DNA of 64,000 bases. Origin: Pseudobythopirellula maris (lineage in GTDB: Bacteria > Planctomycetota > Planctomycetia > Pirellulales > Lacipirellulaceae). The stretch covers positions 434,001 to 498,000 of the forward strand of contig NZ_SJPQ01000004.1 in the NCBI RefSeq assembly GCF_007859945.1, read 5' to 3'. The notes under the pieces are model-generated. The model was not told the DNA's origin. It saw nothing but the letters and a program-made list of their open reading frames with translations, and searched no databases. The position numbers and the translations under genes were made by a program. Below, piece after piece: positions 38,985 to 48,353 of the stretch; the stretch's first letter is position 1, and each line of letters opens with the position of its first letter.

Positions 38985-39348
38985 GCCGATTAATAAGAGA
39001 AATCGCTGCGATTTCGGCGCCTGCAACCACCGAACCGAATCCTGCCGGCGTTCGTACCCGGCGATAGGAACCCCGTCGAACGGGGGCCGTCGGGTGGCGG
39101 AGGCGTGACCTTGCCCCGATTCCCGAGGCTCGCTATCGTCTCAAAGTGCTGGTGTGCTTGGGTTTAGTCGTCTCTTAAGAGGTAGCGACCACCCCTTCGG
39201 ATCGGTCTTCGCTAAGCCGCGACGACCGCCCGCGGGTTCCCCCCTCAGCCGAAAAACGGGCGTCCCACGGAACCGACGCCCCACTGCCCTCATCGTATGA
39301 CCATCACGCCGCACTTCGACAGCGGCGCCGACCGACCAGGAAGCTCGC
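38985..39348. other. 364-bp intergenic region
   Basis: No gene seen. A 17-base palindrome GAAATCGCTGCGATTTC lies at 38999-39015, 14 bases after the previous stop, and a short hairpin ACCCCGTCGAACGGGG lies around 39070-39087. The rest should hold the promoter of the protease gene, but no clear hexamers are visible. Confidence 0.4.
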
Positions 39349-41484
39349 ATGAAATACGCTGCTAGCGACACGCCAAGCCCCTCCCGCCAGTCACCCCGGA
39401 TCGCCTTGCTCGCCTGCGTGGCGGCCCTGTTTGGCGCGGCCTTGTTTAGCACGGCCCCGCTCGCGGCCCGGCCGACCGAGCCGTCGGCTTCCGATCGCCA
39501 GATCGCGATGACGGTCCGTTACTTCATGGAGCGGCAGCACCTCTCGCGTCATCCGATCGACGACGAGATCTCGCAGCGCGGCCTCGACGCGTTCCTCAAG
39601 ACCCTCGACCCGTGGAAGCTGTACTTCTACCAGTCGGACGTCGACGAGTTCATGACGCAGCGCAACCAGCTCGACGACCTGTTCCGCCGCGGCGACATCC
39701 GCTTCGCCTACACCGTGTTCAGCCGGTTCCTCGCCCGGGTCGACGAGCGGGTGGCCACGGCCACCGAGTGGGTCGACCGGCCGCACGACTTCACGGTCGA
39801 CGAGGAGATGATCCGCGACCGCGACGAAGCGCACTACCCCAAGAGCCCCGAGGAGGCCGACGACCGCTGGCGCAAGCGGGTGAAGTTCGACCTGTTGACT
39901 CAGATCGCCGACAAGAGCGAAATCGACGAGGTGCGTGAGAACGGCATCGACCCCGAGGTGCTCACCGAGGCGCGTGACAAGATCCGCAAGCGCTACAACA
40001 GCCTCCGCAAGCGTTGGGACCAGACCAGCGACGACGAGCTGATGGAGCTCTACCTCACGTCGATCACGAGCGGCTTCGACCCGCACTCCAGCTACATGAG
40101 CCCCTCGACGCTGGAGAATTTCAACATCCAGATGCGGCTCGAGCTCGACGGCATCGGCGCCTCGCTCCGCGGCGTGGACGGCTACACCGAGGTGGCCGAC
40201 GTCATCGCCGGCGGCGCCGCCGACGAGCACGGCAAGCTCAAGAAGGGCGACCAGATCATCGGCGTCGGCCAAGGCACGGGCGGCGAGCTGACAGACATCG
40301 TCGACATGAAGCTCAACGACGTCGTGAAGCTGATCCGCGGCAAGCGCGGCACGACCGTGCGGCTTGAGGTGAAGCCGGTGGACAACCCCAAGGAGATCAA
40401 GGTCTACACGATCACACGCGACCGCATCGAGCTGAAGAACCAAGAGGCCCGCAGCACGGTGATCGAGTGGGGCGCGAAGCCGAGCGGCCAGCCCTACAAG
40501 CTGGGCGTGATCCACCTGCCGAGCTTCTACATGGACATGGACGGCGCCCGCGCCGGGTTGCCCGACTTCCGCAGCACCACGCGTGACGTGCGCCGGCTGC
40601 TCGAAGGGTTCAACCGCGACGGCGTCGACGCCGTGGTGATCGACCTCCGCTTCAACGGCGGCGGCTCGCTCACCGAGTCGGTCAACATGACCGGCCTGTT
40701 CATCGACCGCGGCCCCGTCGTGCAGGTGAAGGGCACGGACGGTCGAACCCAGCCGTACGACGACCCCGAGCCCGGCATGGTTTGGTCGGGCCCGCTGGCG
40801 GTGCTCACCAACAAGTTCAGCGCGTCGGCCAGCGAGATCTTCGCCGGCGCCATCCAGGACTACGGCCGCGGCATCGTCATCGGCGACGAGTCGACCCACG
40901 GCAAGGGGACCGTTCAGCAGCTCTACGACCTGGGCGACCGGCTGTTCGGCTTGGCGAACCGGCCGAGCATGGGCGCCCTGAAGATGACGATCCAGCAGTT
41001 CTACCGCCCCGGCGGCGACAGCACCCAGAACCGCGGCGTGCTCGCCGACGTCACGGTGCCGTCGATCACCGATCACCTGGACGGCATCGCCGAGTCGGAC
41101 ATGGATTTCGCCATGGCGTTCGACCGCGTTCGGCCGCTGCGGCACGACCGCTTCGCGATGATGACGCCCGAACTAGGCGCCGAGTTGCAGCGGATGTCGA
41201 TGGAGCGGATCGCGGCGTCGGAGGACTTCGCCGAAGACACGACCCGCATCCGCCGCTACGAGGAGCAGAAGGACGACAAGACCGTGACGCTCAACCTGAT
41301 TGAGTACCTCACCGAACGCGAGGAGCTCGACGTTGACAAGGAACAGGAAGAGATCGGCGAGAAACTCTCCGACACGGACAAGCCGGTCTACGACATGGAT
41401 GAGCACTACAACCAAGAGGCGCTCTCGATCGTGGTCGACTACCTGAAGCTCCTCAAAGAGAACAAGGTGGCCGTGGCTCGCTGA
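39349..41484 (+). CDS. prc: carboxy-terminal processing protease, Prc/Tsp type (S41)
   Basis: 711 residues, the long Prc form. Signal peptide (IALLACVAALFGAALFSTAPLA, about 18-40), an N-terminal helical domain (50-230), a PDZ domain (about 255-345, LELDGIGASLRGVDGYTEV onward), and the S41 core with VVIDLRFNGGGSL. The catalytic serine lies in FSASASE (about 490-496) and the general base is Lys519 in HGKGTVQQ. The C-terminal helical domain typical of Prc follows. It degrades or trims misfolded periplasmic proteins from their C-termini. A good rho-independent terminator follows. Confidence 0.95.
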   Translation: MKYAASDTPSPSRQSPRIALLACVAALFGAALFSTAPLAARPTEPSASDRQIAMTVRYFMERQHLSRHPIDDEISQRGLDAFLKTLDPWKLYFYQSDVDEFMTQRNQLDDLFRRGDIRFAYTVFSRFLARVDERVATATEWVDRPHDFTVDEEMIRDRDEAHYPKSPEEADDRWRKRVKFDLLTQIADKSEIDEVRENGIDPEVLTEARDKIRKRYNSLRKRWDQTSDDELMELYLTSITSGFDPHSSYMSPSTLENFNIQMRLELDGIGASLRGVDGYTEVADVIAGGAADEHGKLKKGDQIIGVGQGTGGELTDIVDMKLNDVVKLIRGKRGTTVRLEVKPVDNPKEIKVYTITRDRIELKNQEARSTVIEWGAKPSGQPYKLGVIHLPSFYMDMDGARAGLPDFRSTTRDVRRLLEGFNRDGVDAVVIDLRFNGGGSLTESVNMTGLFIDRGPVVQVKGTDGRTQPYDDPEPGMVWSGPLAVLTNKFSASASEIFAGAIQDYGRGIVIGDESTHGKGTVQQLYDLGDRLFGLANRPSMGALKMTIQQFYRPGGDSTQNRGVLADVTVPSITDHLDGIAESDMDFAMAFDRVRPLRHDRFAMMTPELGAELQRMSMERIAASEDFAEDTTRIRRYEEQKDDKTVTLNLIEYLTEREELDVDKEQEEIGEKLSDTDKPVYDMDEHYNQEALSIVVDYLKLLKENKVAVAR

Positions 41485-41511
41485 ACCGAGGGCCCCAATC
41501 CAAACGCCCCC

Positions 41512-41542
41512 AAGCCGCCGGCGGAAGCCGGCGGCTTTTTTT
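41512..41542 (+). terminator. rho-independent terminator after prc
   Basis: AAGCCGCCGGC, loop GGAA, GCCGGCGGCTT, then a run of T (41536-41542): an 11-bp GC-rich stem with a U-tail, 28 bases after the prc stop. Confidence 0.88.
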
Positions 41543-41583
41543 CTCCCCCACGAGGGGAGGGAAAACAGCAGCGGCTTCGCCGC

Positions 41584-41683
41584 TTCTAGATCGCACTACC
41601 GCTAGCCGTAGCGTTGTTTTCGCCTTTTCGACGTCGAATCACACCGCCACACACGCTACGCATCCGTGCGATTCGCACTAGGA
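41584..41683. repeat. 100-bp dispersed repeat, copy 2 (before aldo-keto reductase)
   Basis: Ungapped match to 17415-17514 with 9 mismatches by my count. It ends 29 bases before the ATG of the aldo-keto reductase gene, as copy 1 ends 18 bases before aroK. The surrounding 20 bases on either side are unrelated between the copies, so the unit is about 100 bp. Confidence 0.88.
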
Positions 41684-41712
41684 CTCCTCATACTCGCTCA
41701 AGGCTTTTTTCC

Positions 41713-42696
41713 ATGCAGCATCGCACCCTCGGCAAAACCGGCTGGCAAGTCTCCCCCATCGGCTTCGGCGCTTGGGCGATCGGCGGCTCGTGGGGGTCGG
41801 TCGACGACGACCAGTCGTTTGCCGCGTTGCACAAGGCGATCGACCTGGGCGTCAACCTGATCGACACCGCCGACGTGTACGGCGACGGCCGCAGCGAGCG
41901 GCTCGTCGGGCAAGTCGTCAAGGAGCGGAGCGAGCAGGTTTACGTGCTCTCGAAGGCCGGCCGCCGGCTCGACCCCCACACAGCCGAGGGTTACAACCGC
42001 GCGAACCTCACGGCGTTTGTCGAGCGCAGCCTCACGAACCTCGGTGTCGAGGCGATCGACCTGGTGCAGCTGCACTGCCCGCCCACGGACGTCTATTACC
42101 AGCCCGAGGTGTTCGGCGTGATGGACGACCTCGTCGCACAAGGAAAGCTGCGACACTACGGCGTGAGCGTTGAACGCGTGGAGGAGGCGCTCAAGGCGAT
42201 CGAGTACCCCGGCGTCGCGACGGTGCAGATCATCTTCAACATGTTCCGTCACCGGCCGGCGGAGCGGTTGCTGGCGCTCGCCCAAGAGGCGAACGTCGGC
42301 GTGCTCGCGCGCGTGCCGCTCGCCTCGGGCATGCTCACCGGCAAGCTCACAAAGCAGTCGACGTTCGAAGCCGACGACCACCGGTCGTTCAACCGCCACG
42401 GCGAGGCGTTCGACCGCGGTGAAACGTTTAGCGGCGTCGACTACGAGACCGGGCTCGAAGCGGTCGAGGAGCTCAAGAAACTCTGCCCCGCGGGGCTGTC
42501 GCTGCCGCAGTTCGCCTTGCGGTGGATCCTCATGCACGACGGCGTGACTTGTGCGATCCCCGGCGCCAGGAACCCATCCCAGGCCGAGCAGAACGCCGCC
42601 GCGGCCGGGGCGGAGCCGCTCGACGCCGCCACGATGTCCGCCGTGCGGGCGGTCTACGACGAGCGGATCAGGCCGCTGGTCCACGCCTGCTGGTGA
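41713..42696 (+). CDS. aldo/keto reductase
   Basis: 327 residues from ATG at 41713; a longer frame to the left runs through the repeat and is rejected. The TIM-barrel family markers are present: GFGAWAIGG, catalytic DTADVYGDGRSE (Asp, Tyr), YVLSKAGRR (Lys) and DLVQLHCPP (His). C-terminal LPQFALRWILMHDGVTCAIPGARNP is the NADP-binding and barrel-closing part. It reduces an aldehyde or ketone with NADPH; resembles the AKR11-12 and related bacterial groups. Physiological substrate unknown. Confidence 0.92.
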   Translation: MQHRTLGKTGWQVSPIGFGAWAIGGSWGSVDDDQSFAALHKAIDLGVNLIDTADVYGDGRSERLVGQVVKERSEQVYVLSKAGRRLDPHTAEGYNRANLTAFVERSLTNLGVEAIDLVQLHCPPTDVYYQPEVFGVMDDLVAQGKLRHYGVSVERVEEALKAIEYPGVATVQIIFNMFRHRPAERLLALAQEANVGVLARVPLASGMLTGKLTKQSTFEADDHRSFNRHGEAFDRGETFSGVDYETGLEAVEELKKLCPAGLSLPQFALRWILMHDGVTCAIPGARNPSQAEQNAAAAGAEPLDAATMSAVRAVYDERIRPLVHACW

Positions 42697-42915
42697 GCCT
42701 CCATCCGGCGGGCGACTGCCCGTTTATTGGTCACTCGCCCGCTCAACCACGGCGCCGCTCGCCACGCCGGCGATTTTCTTCACGTCTTTTCGAGTGGTTT
42801 AAGGGGAGAATCGTGATTCGGCGGCGCCTTGCTGGAGTGCTGGCGCCCGATTTGCTTCAGGCTCACGCAGGCGGTAGGAGAGCTCATCCACTACCCACCC
42901 GGGGAGGCTGACGCC

Positions 42916-43827
42916 GTGGCGACTGTGACCCAAGCGAAGAAGAGCAAAAAGAAAAAGAAGAAGTCCAAGGCCTCCCCGCCGGTGGCGCAGTCAGGCGGAG
43001 AATCCAACGGCGCCGCTGCCGTTCCGCACGAATACCGTCAGAGCGGCAAGAAGCCTTCCACGAAAGAGTACGAGAAGCGGCTCGGCGAGTTACAGATCGA
43101 GCTCATCAAGCTCCAGCAGTGGGTTGTCGCCAAGAAGCTCAAAGTGGTCGTGATCTTCGAGGGCCGCGATGCGGCCGGCAAAGGGGGCACGATCAAGCGG
43201 ATCACCGAGAGCCTCAACCCGCGGGTCTGCCGCGTGGTGGCCCTGCCCGCGCCGACCGAGCGCGAGAAGTCGCAGTGGTACTTCCAGCGCTACGCCGCCC
43301 ACCTGCCGGCCGGCGGCGAGATCGTCATCATGGACCGCAGCTGGTACAACCGCGCGGGGGTCGAACGCGTGATGGGCTTCTGCACGAACGACGAGTACGG
43401 CGAGTTCCTGCGCGCGTGCCCCGAGTTCGAGCGGATGATCGTCCGCTCCGGCGTCAAACTGGTGAAGTACTGGTTCTCCGTGAGCCACGAGGAGCAGGAG
43501 CGTCGTTTCCAGGGCCGCATCCAAGACCCCACCAAGCGCTGGAAGCTCAGCCCGATGGACCTCAAGTCGCGCGACCGCTGGGTCGAGTACTCGATGGCCA
43601 AGGACCGCATGTTCGCGATCACCGACATCCGCCAGGCGCCGTGGTACGTGGTGCCGAGCAACTGCAAGAAGACGGCCCGGCTGAACTGCATCTCGCACTT
43701 CCTGAGCCTGTTCGACTACGAGGACCTCACCCCCGAGCCGTTCGACCTGCCGCCGCGCAAGATGGACACGGGCACGTACGTGCGGCCGCCGATCGAGGAC
43801 CAGACGATCGTGCCGCAGGTTTTTTGA
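42916..43827 (+). CDS. ppk2: polyphosphate kinase 2
   Basis: 303 residues from GTG at 42916, with GGGGAGG eight bases upstream; a TTG at 42829 gives a longer, less likely N-terminus. After a lysine-rich tail (KKSKKKKKKSKAS) the PPK2 domain spans about residues 50-290: Walker A VIFEGRDAAGKGGTIKR, lid region ERE and QRYAAHLPAGG, Walker B VIMDRSWYNRAGVERVMGF and KYWFSVSHEEQERRF. The enzyme moves phosphate between polyphosphate and nucleotides (usually making GTP or ATP). The single-domain form fits class I/II. Confidence 0.93.
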   Translation: MATVTQAKKSKKKKKKSKASPPVAQSGGESNGAAAVPHEYRQSGKKPSTKEYEKRLGELQIELIKLQQWVVAKKLKVVVIFEGRDAAGKGGTIKRITESLNPRVCRVVALPAPTEREKSQWYFQRYAAHLPAGGEIVIMDRSWYNRAGVERVMGFCTNDEYGEFLRACPEFERMIVRSGVKLVKYWFSVSHEEQERRFQGRIQDPTKRWKLSPMDLKSRDRWVEYSMAKDRMFAITDIRQAPWYVVPSNCKKTARLNCISHFLSLFDYEDLTPEPFDLPPRKMDTGTYVRPPIEDQTIVPQVF

Positions 43828-43900
43828 GCTCGGATGACCAAGTGACCAAGCCCAATTTCCAATAAGGCCTGTGAACACACGCTGGTCATGGGGCTGTATG

Positions 43901-44845
43901 TCACCCTCGCGGGTGAAACGCCTTGTGGACGCTCTTCAGCCGTGAGTGATCCACGTGCGTGTAGAGCTGCGTCGTGGCGATCGAGGCGTGGCCTAGAAGC
44001 TCCTGCACGTGCCTGAGGTCGGCGCCGCCGGCCAGCAGGTGCGTTGCGAAGCTGTGCCTCAGGGAGTGGGGGCTGAGCTTCGAAGTGAGCCCCTCTTGCC
44101 GGGCGTAGCGTTTGAGCAGCTCCCACACACGCTCGCGCCGCAGTGGCGCGCCGCGTGACGAGAGGAAGAGCCGCGTGCTCGCCGGGTCGCGACGCTGCGC
44201 CAACCTGGGCCGCTCTTTCTCTAAGTAATCCTCCACCGCCTGCACGGCCCGTCGCCCCAGCGGCACGAGCCGTTGCTTGTCGCCCTTGCCGTGGCACAGG
44301 CAGTGGCCCTCGTCGAGCTTGGCGTCTTCGAGCCGCATGCGGCTGAGCTCCGACACGCGGCAGCCGGTGGCGTAGGCGAGCTCGAGGATCGCCCGGTCGC
44401 GGCGCCAGAGCGGCTCGCCCGGCTGCGGGGCGGCGAGCAGCTTTTCGACTTGCGTGGCGCTCAGCACCGTGGGCACTTTCTGCCACAGCTTGCGGCTCAC
44501 CAGCAGCGCCGCCTGGTTGTCGTTGAGCACCCCCTCGAGCTGCAGGTAGCGGAAGAAGACCTTCAGCGAGACCACGTGGCGGGCGACGCTCGCCGAGGCC
44601 AGCTCCTGCGTCTCGCTGAGCCACGCCGGGTAGCCGGCCAGTTCGCCCACGGTGAGGTTGGGCAGCCGCCGCCCGGCGAGCCACTCGTAGAACCGCCGCA
44701 GGTCGCGGCGGTAGGCGGCCACGCTGTTCTCGGCCAGCCCGCACTCGGTGGCGAGGTAGCGCGTGAAGGCGTCGCGCCAGTGGCTCGCCTCGGCGGCGTC
44801 CGCGGCGCGGCGGGGTTTGACGACCTTTTTTCGGGGATTGGGCAT
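43901..44845 (-). CDS. xerD: site-specific tyrosine recombinase XerD
   Basis: 314 residues. SAM-like N-terminal core-binding domain (about 20-115) and catalytic domain with all active residues: Arg163 (GCRVSEL), Lys190 (GKGDKQR), His260 and Arg263 (SPHSLRHSFATHLL), His286 (LGHASIATT) and Tyr295 (LYTHV). The C-terminal SVHKAFHPRG is typical of XerD. With XerC it resolves chromosome dimers at dif. The first 15 residues are an additional basic tail. No dif site was recognised nearby. It is chromosomal and not an integrase of a mobile element, as no att repeats or cargo flank it. Confidence 0.93.
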   Translation of the reverse strand: MPNPRKKVVKPRRAADAAEASHWRDAFTRYLATECGLAENSVAAYRRDLRRFYEWLAGRRLPNLTVGELAGYPAWLSETQELASASVARHVVSLKVFFRYLQLEGVLNDNQAALLVSRKLWQKVPTVLSATQVEKLLAAPQPGEPLWRRDRAILELAYATGCRVSELSRMRLEDAKLDEGHCLCHGKGDKQRLVPLGRRAVQAVEDYLEKERPRLAQRRDPASTRLFLSSRGAPLRRERVWELLKRYARQEGLTSKLSPHSLRHSFATHLLAGGADLRHVQELLGHASIATTQLYTHVDHSRLKSVHKAFHPRG

Positions 44846-45081
44846 CGTGGATCGGGCGAGTTTGTCGCTTGGAGGACTCCATCACTCTATCGGCCCGGGC
44901 GGCGTGGCGGCGTCGCTCGGTTCTCCGATCGTCGGGTGGGATGGCCCCCGACAGGCCGGGTTGAGTAACCTAACGGCCCTGTGATGATTTTAAGGTCGAT
45001 TTTGCTGATCCAACTGATGCGGATCGCTCGTTGGCCCCAGGTTCCCCGCTCCCCGACCCCAGACTCCGCAGCCCCTTTCCT

Positions 45082-46311
45082 ATGCAGTCGATCATCCTCG
45101 AGGAGCCTTACGAATTCGTGCCGCCAGTCGAGTCGGACTTCTGGTGCTGGCTGATGCGTTTTCGCCTGAAAGGTTTTTTGCGTAAGCAGTTTGGCGTGCA
45201 TTCGCACGAGACGCGTCACGCCGACCGTTTGAAGGCGTCGATCGACGAGGGCAAGAGCGTCATCCTGGCGCCGAACCATTGCCGGTTGTCCGACCCCATG
45301 GTGCTGGGGCTGCTGTCGGCCGAGATCGGCTCGGAGCTGTTCGCCATGGCGAGCTGGCACTTGTTCAAAGAGAGCGCGTACCAGCGGTTCATCATCCGCC
45401 GGCTGGGCGCCTTCAGCGTCTACCGCGAAGGGAACGATCGGCAGGCGGTGAACCAGGCGATCGACATCCTGGTCGGGGGGCGACGCCCGCTCATCATTTT
45501 CGCCGAGGGCGCCGTGTCGCGGCACAACGACCTGATGATGGAGATGATGGACGGCCCCGCGTTCATAGCCCGCCAAGCCGCCAAGCGGCGCGAGAAGGAG
45601 GGCAAGCCCGGCGTGGTGATCCACCCGGTGGCGATCCGCTACTCGTACCAGGGCGACGCCGAGGCGGCCGTGGCCGACGAGCTCACCCGGTTCGAGCAAG
45701 CCTTCAGCTGGCAGCCGCAAACCCACCTCTCCACCGTGGAGCGGATCGGTCAGATCGGCGAGGCGCTCTTGGCGGTCAACGAGATCGAATACGTGGGCGC
45801 TGCTCGTGTGGGCGATCGCTTCGAGCGCGCCCAGGTGCTGATCGAGGAGGTGCTCGAGCGGCTCGAGAAAAAGTGGCTCGACGGCAAGAGCCGGCCGGGC
45901 GAGAGCGTCGTGGCGCGCGTCAAAGCCTTGAGAACGACCATCCTGCCCGACCTGATCGCCAAGAAGGTCACGCCCGAAGAACGCCACCAGCGTTGGCTCG
46001 ATTTGGCCGCCTGCTATTACGTGCAGCAGATCGATCACTACCCACGCGGCTACCTGCAGGCCGAGAAGAATCTGCCGGAGCGGATCGTTGAGACCGTCGA
46101 GCGGATGGCCGAGGACTACTGCGACCGCATCCGGTACCGCGGGCCGATGCACTGCACGATGGTCGTGGGCGAGGCGATCGAGGTGAGCCCGCAACGCGAC
46201 CGCTCGGCCGTTAAGGACCCCGCCATGGCCGCCGCCGGCGAGTCGCTCCAGACGATGCTCGACGAACTGGTGGTCGAGCGGCGGCGGGAGTTGTTTGGCG
46301 AGGAAGGTTGA
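45082..46311 (+). CDS. PlsC-type lysophospholipid acyltransferase family protein
   Basis: 409 residues from ATG at 45082. The acyltransferase block I is NHCRLSDP (NHX4D-type: Asn-His and Asp five residues on), block III is IIFAEGAVSRHND and block IV VVIHPVAIRY. The chain is about 150 residues longer than ordinary PlsC, the extension being charged and helical (about 210-409), so it may be a distinct acyltransferase. No strong membrane helix is evident. It acylates a lysophospholipid or a related acceptor with acyl-CoA or acyl-ACP. Confidence 0.85.
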   Translation: MQSIILEEPYEFVPPVESDFWCWLMRFRLKGFLRKQFGVHSHETRHADRLKASIDEGKSVILAPNHCRLSDPMVLGLLSAEIGSELFAMASWHLFKESAYQRFIIRRLGAFSVYREGNDRQAVNQAIDILVGGRRPLIIFAEGAVSRHNDLMMEMMDGPAFIARQAAKRREKEGKPGVVIHPVAIRYSYQGDAEAAVADELTRFEQAFSWQPQTHLSTVERIGQIGEALLAVNEIEYVGAARVGDRFERAQVLIEEVLERLEKKWLDGKSRPGESVVARVKALRTTILPDLIAKKVTPEERHQRWLDLAACYYVQQIDHYPRGYLQAEKNLPERIVETVERMAEDYCDRIRYRGPMHCTMVVGEAIEVSPQRDRSAVKDPAMAAAGESLQTMLDELVVERRRELFGEEG

Positions 46312-46403
46312 GTTGTTTGCCTCCCCGCCCCTGACGGGCTGGGGCTCTGGGATCTTTTGATCTTATGCCCTGAGTTGCCCGTGCCCCTTTTCGAGGTTGT
46401 TCC

Positions 46404-47282
46404 TTGTCCCAACACCGGCTGATCTTTGGTTGCGGCTACCTTGGCGAGCGTGTCGCGCGGCGGTGGCTGGCGGCGGGCGACCTGGTGACGGTCGTCACCC
46501 GCAGCGCGCAGCGAGCGGCCGGCTTTGCGAGCGACGGCCTCTCGCCGTTTGTCGCCGATGTGACTCAACCCGACACGCTGGCCGGCCTGCCGGCCGCCGA
46601 CACAGTGCTGTACGCCGTGGGGTTCGATCGCGCGGCGGGCCCGTCGGTCGTCGAGACGTACGCCGGCGGCCTGTCGAATGTTATCGCGGCGCTCAAGGCG
46701 GAGCCCGAACGGCTGATCTATGCAAGCACCACCGGCGTGTACGGCGACGCCGCGGGGGGCTGGATCGATGAAACGACCCCCACCGGCCCCGGCCGCGAGG
46801 GCGCCCGGGCGTCGCTCGCAGCCGAGTGCGTGCTCACCGCCTCGCCGCTGGCGGGGCGCAGCGTACGGCTGCGTCTCGCGGGGCTCTACGGGCCGGGCCG
46901 TGTGCCTTATCTGCGGGCTCTGAGCGACGGCGAGCCGATCGCGGCTCCAGCCGAGGGGTACCTCAACCTGATCCACGCGGACGACGCCGCCGCCGTGGTG
47001 GTGGCCGCAGCGGATGGTCCCCAAACGCCCAGCCTGTTGTGCGTTTCCGACGGTTCGCCGGTCGTGCGGCGAGAGTACTACAGCGAAGCGGCCCGCTTGG
47101 TGGGGGGCCCTCCTCCTCAGTTCACCGCACCCGACCCCGATTCTCCCCGCGCCGCTCGGGCAGCCGTAAATCGAAGGGTGCGGAACACCCGCTTGGTCGC
47201 CGCCCTCGGGTTCTCACCGGTTTACCCAAGCTATCGCGAAGGGTTGCTGCACGCCCTCGGCAGCGAGCCGGATGTCTCGTGA
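46404..47282 (+). CDS. NAD(P)-dependent epimerase/dehydratase-like SDR
   Basis: 292 residues from a TTG start that places [11 protein letters not shown], an altered GxxGxxG dinucleotide loop, at the N-terminus. The typical extended-SDR features are YASTTGVYG (Ser/Thr, Tyr) and [10 protein letters not shown] Lys four residues after the Tyr is missing: where YxxxK is expected the Tyr is followed by GDAA, so the active site may be altered, as in the YeeZ-like branch. It overlaps the next possible start by GTGA. Function unknown; probably a nucleotide-sugar or cofactor-related dehydrogenase. Confidence 0.83.
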   Translation: MSQHRLIFGCGYLGERVARRWLAAGDLVTVVTRSAQRAAGFASDGLSPFVADVTQPDTLAGLPAADTVLYAVGFDRAAGPSVVETYAGGLSNVIAALKAEPERLIYASTTGVYGDAAGGWIDETTPTGPGREGARASLAAECVLTASPLAGRSVRLRLAGLYGPGRVPYLRALSDGEPIAAPAEGYLNLIHADDAAAVVVAAADGPQTPSLLCVSDGSPVVRREYYSEAARLVGGPPPQFTAPDPDSPRAARAAVNRRVRNTRLVAALGFSPVYPSYREGLLHALGSEPDVS

Positions 47283-47329
47283 TCGACGGCGTTGCCGGTT
47301 GGTTGCGGGCCCCCCACTGGGGTCCTATC

Positions 47330-48184
47330 ATGGGCCTGGAAACGTCGGGCGTAGCGGACGAGCCCGAGACGTCCTACCTACTCACACCCTCTTGGCCGGA
47401 AATGCTGCAGCGGACCCCCCTTTTCCCGCACGTTATCGAACTGAACCACCAGGCCCGCCGGCGGATCACCTGCAGCGTCTACCTGATCTACGACGACGAC
47501 GCTTGGACCCTGATCGACATCGGCTACGAAGACGCGGTGGACGACTGTCTGGAGCTGATCCGGCAACTCGACTTCCCTTTCGCCAAATGCGCGACGCTCA
47601 TCGCCTCGCACGCCGACGTGGACCACATCCAGGGTCTAGCCAAGGCCAAGCAGGTGCTCAAGACCAGCGTGACATGCCACCCGCTCTCGGCCGTCCACCT
47701 GGAGTCGGGCGACCGCATCGCGACGTTCGCCAACATCGCGGCCCAGGGCATTGACCTCGAGATGCCGGCCGTGAAGTGCGAGAATCAGGTAGTCGATGGC
47801 GAGATCGTGAAGATCGGCTCTCTGGAGCTCGAGGCTTGGCACACGCCGGGGCACACCGACGGGCAGCTGTCGTTCCGGATGGGCAACCTGCTGTTCGCTG
47901 GCGACAATCTGTTCCGCGACGGTTGCGTGGGGGCGATCGACGCCCACCACGGCAGCAGCATTCCCGACTTCATCTCGTCGCTCACCCGTATCCGCGACAG
48001 CGATGTCGAGTGGTTGCTGCCAAGTCATGGACCGGTCTTCCGCAAAGAGAACGCCATGATCGATCGCACGATCGAGCGGCTCGAGGGATACCTCCACATG
48101 GCCGATTTTGGCACCTGTGCGATCGACTGGCCCCTGATGGACCAGTGGGAGCGTGAACTGGTCGATGGCAAGCTGCCTGACTGA
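47330..48184 (+). CDS. MBL-fold metallo-hydrolase
   Basis: 284 residues from ATG at 47330 (GTG at 47279, overlapping the previous stop, is an alternative). The metal motif [10 protein letters not shown] lacks the first His of the usual HxHxDH (it reads S-H-A-D-V-D-H), and further ligands are seen in [21 protein letters not shown] and LLPSHGPVF. So the fold and most ligands are there. It is 48 bp downstream of the SDR gene and probably in one transcript. Glyoxalase-II-like hydrolase activity is plausible but unproven. Confidence 0.88.
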   Translation: MGLETSGVADEPETSYLLTPSWPEMLQRTPLFPHVIELNHQARRRITCSVYLIYDDDAWTLIDIGYEDAVDDCLELIRQLDFPFAKCATLIASHADVDHIQGLAKAKQVLKTSVTCHPLSAVHLESGDRIATFANIAAQGIDLEMPAVKCENQVVDGEIVKIGSLELEAWHTPGHTDGQLSFRMGNLLFAGDNLFRDGCVGAIDAHHGSSIPDFISSLTRIRDSDVEWLLPSHGPVFRKENAMIDRTIERLEGYLHMADFGTCAIDWPLMDQWERELVDGKLPD

Positions 48185-48271
48185 TCGCTCTGCGGTCAGC
48201 TCTCTACCGTTTGACGATGGCGACTGGCTGCTTCCTTTGGCGAATGGCGTCCTGCTGGGGCGCCCATAAAA

Positions 48272-48301
48272 TTTTCTTTTCTAGTGCGGCGGTATTAGAA
48301 T
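48272..48301 (+). promoter_or_regulatory. possible sigma-70 promoter
   Basis: TTTTCT and TAGAAT 18 bases apart, in an AT-rich patch 53 bases before the next start codon. Only the -10 match is good. Confidence 0.28.
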
Positions 48302-48353
48302 ACGTGCGCAGGGTGTTTTCGCCCCCTCGTCTCCCTTACGCCCCCACGGGTAT

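Noticed and set aside
38999-39015. 17-base palindrome as operator
   Set aside because: It lies right after a stop codon and over 330 bases before the next gene; no second copy was seen, so a binding site is not supported.
41614-41712. Upstream extension of the aldo-keto reductase
   Set aside because: Runs through the 100-bp repeat and gives a basic, low-complexity tail; ATG at 41713 matches the family start.
43901-44845. Tyrosine recombinase as sign of an integrated element
   Set aside because: The sequence is a standard chromosomal XerD and no att-like duplications, tRNA or cargo genes flank it.
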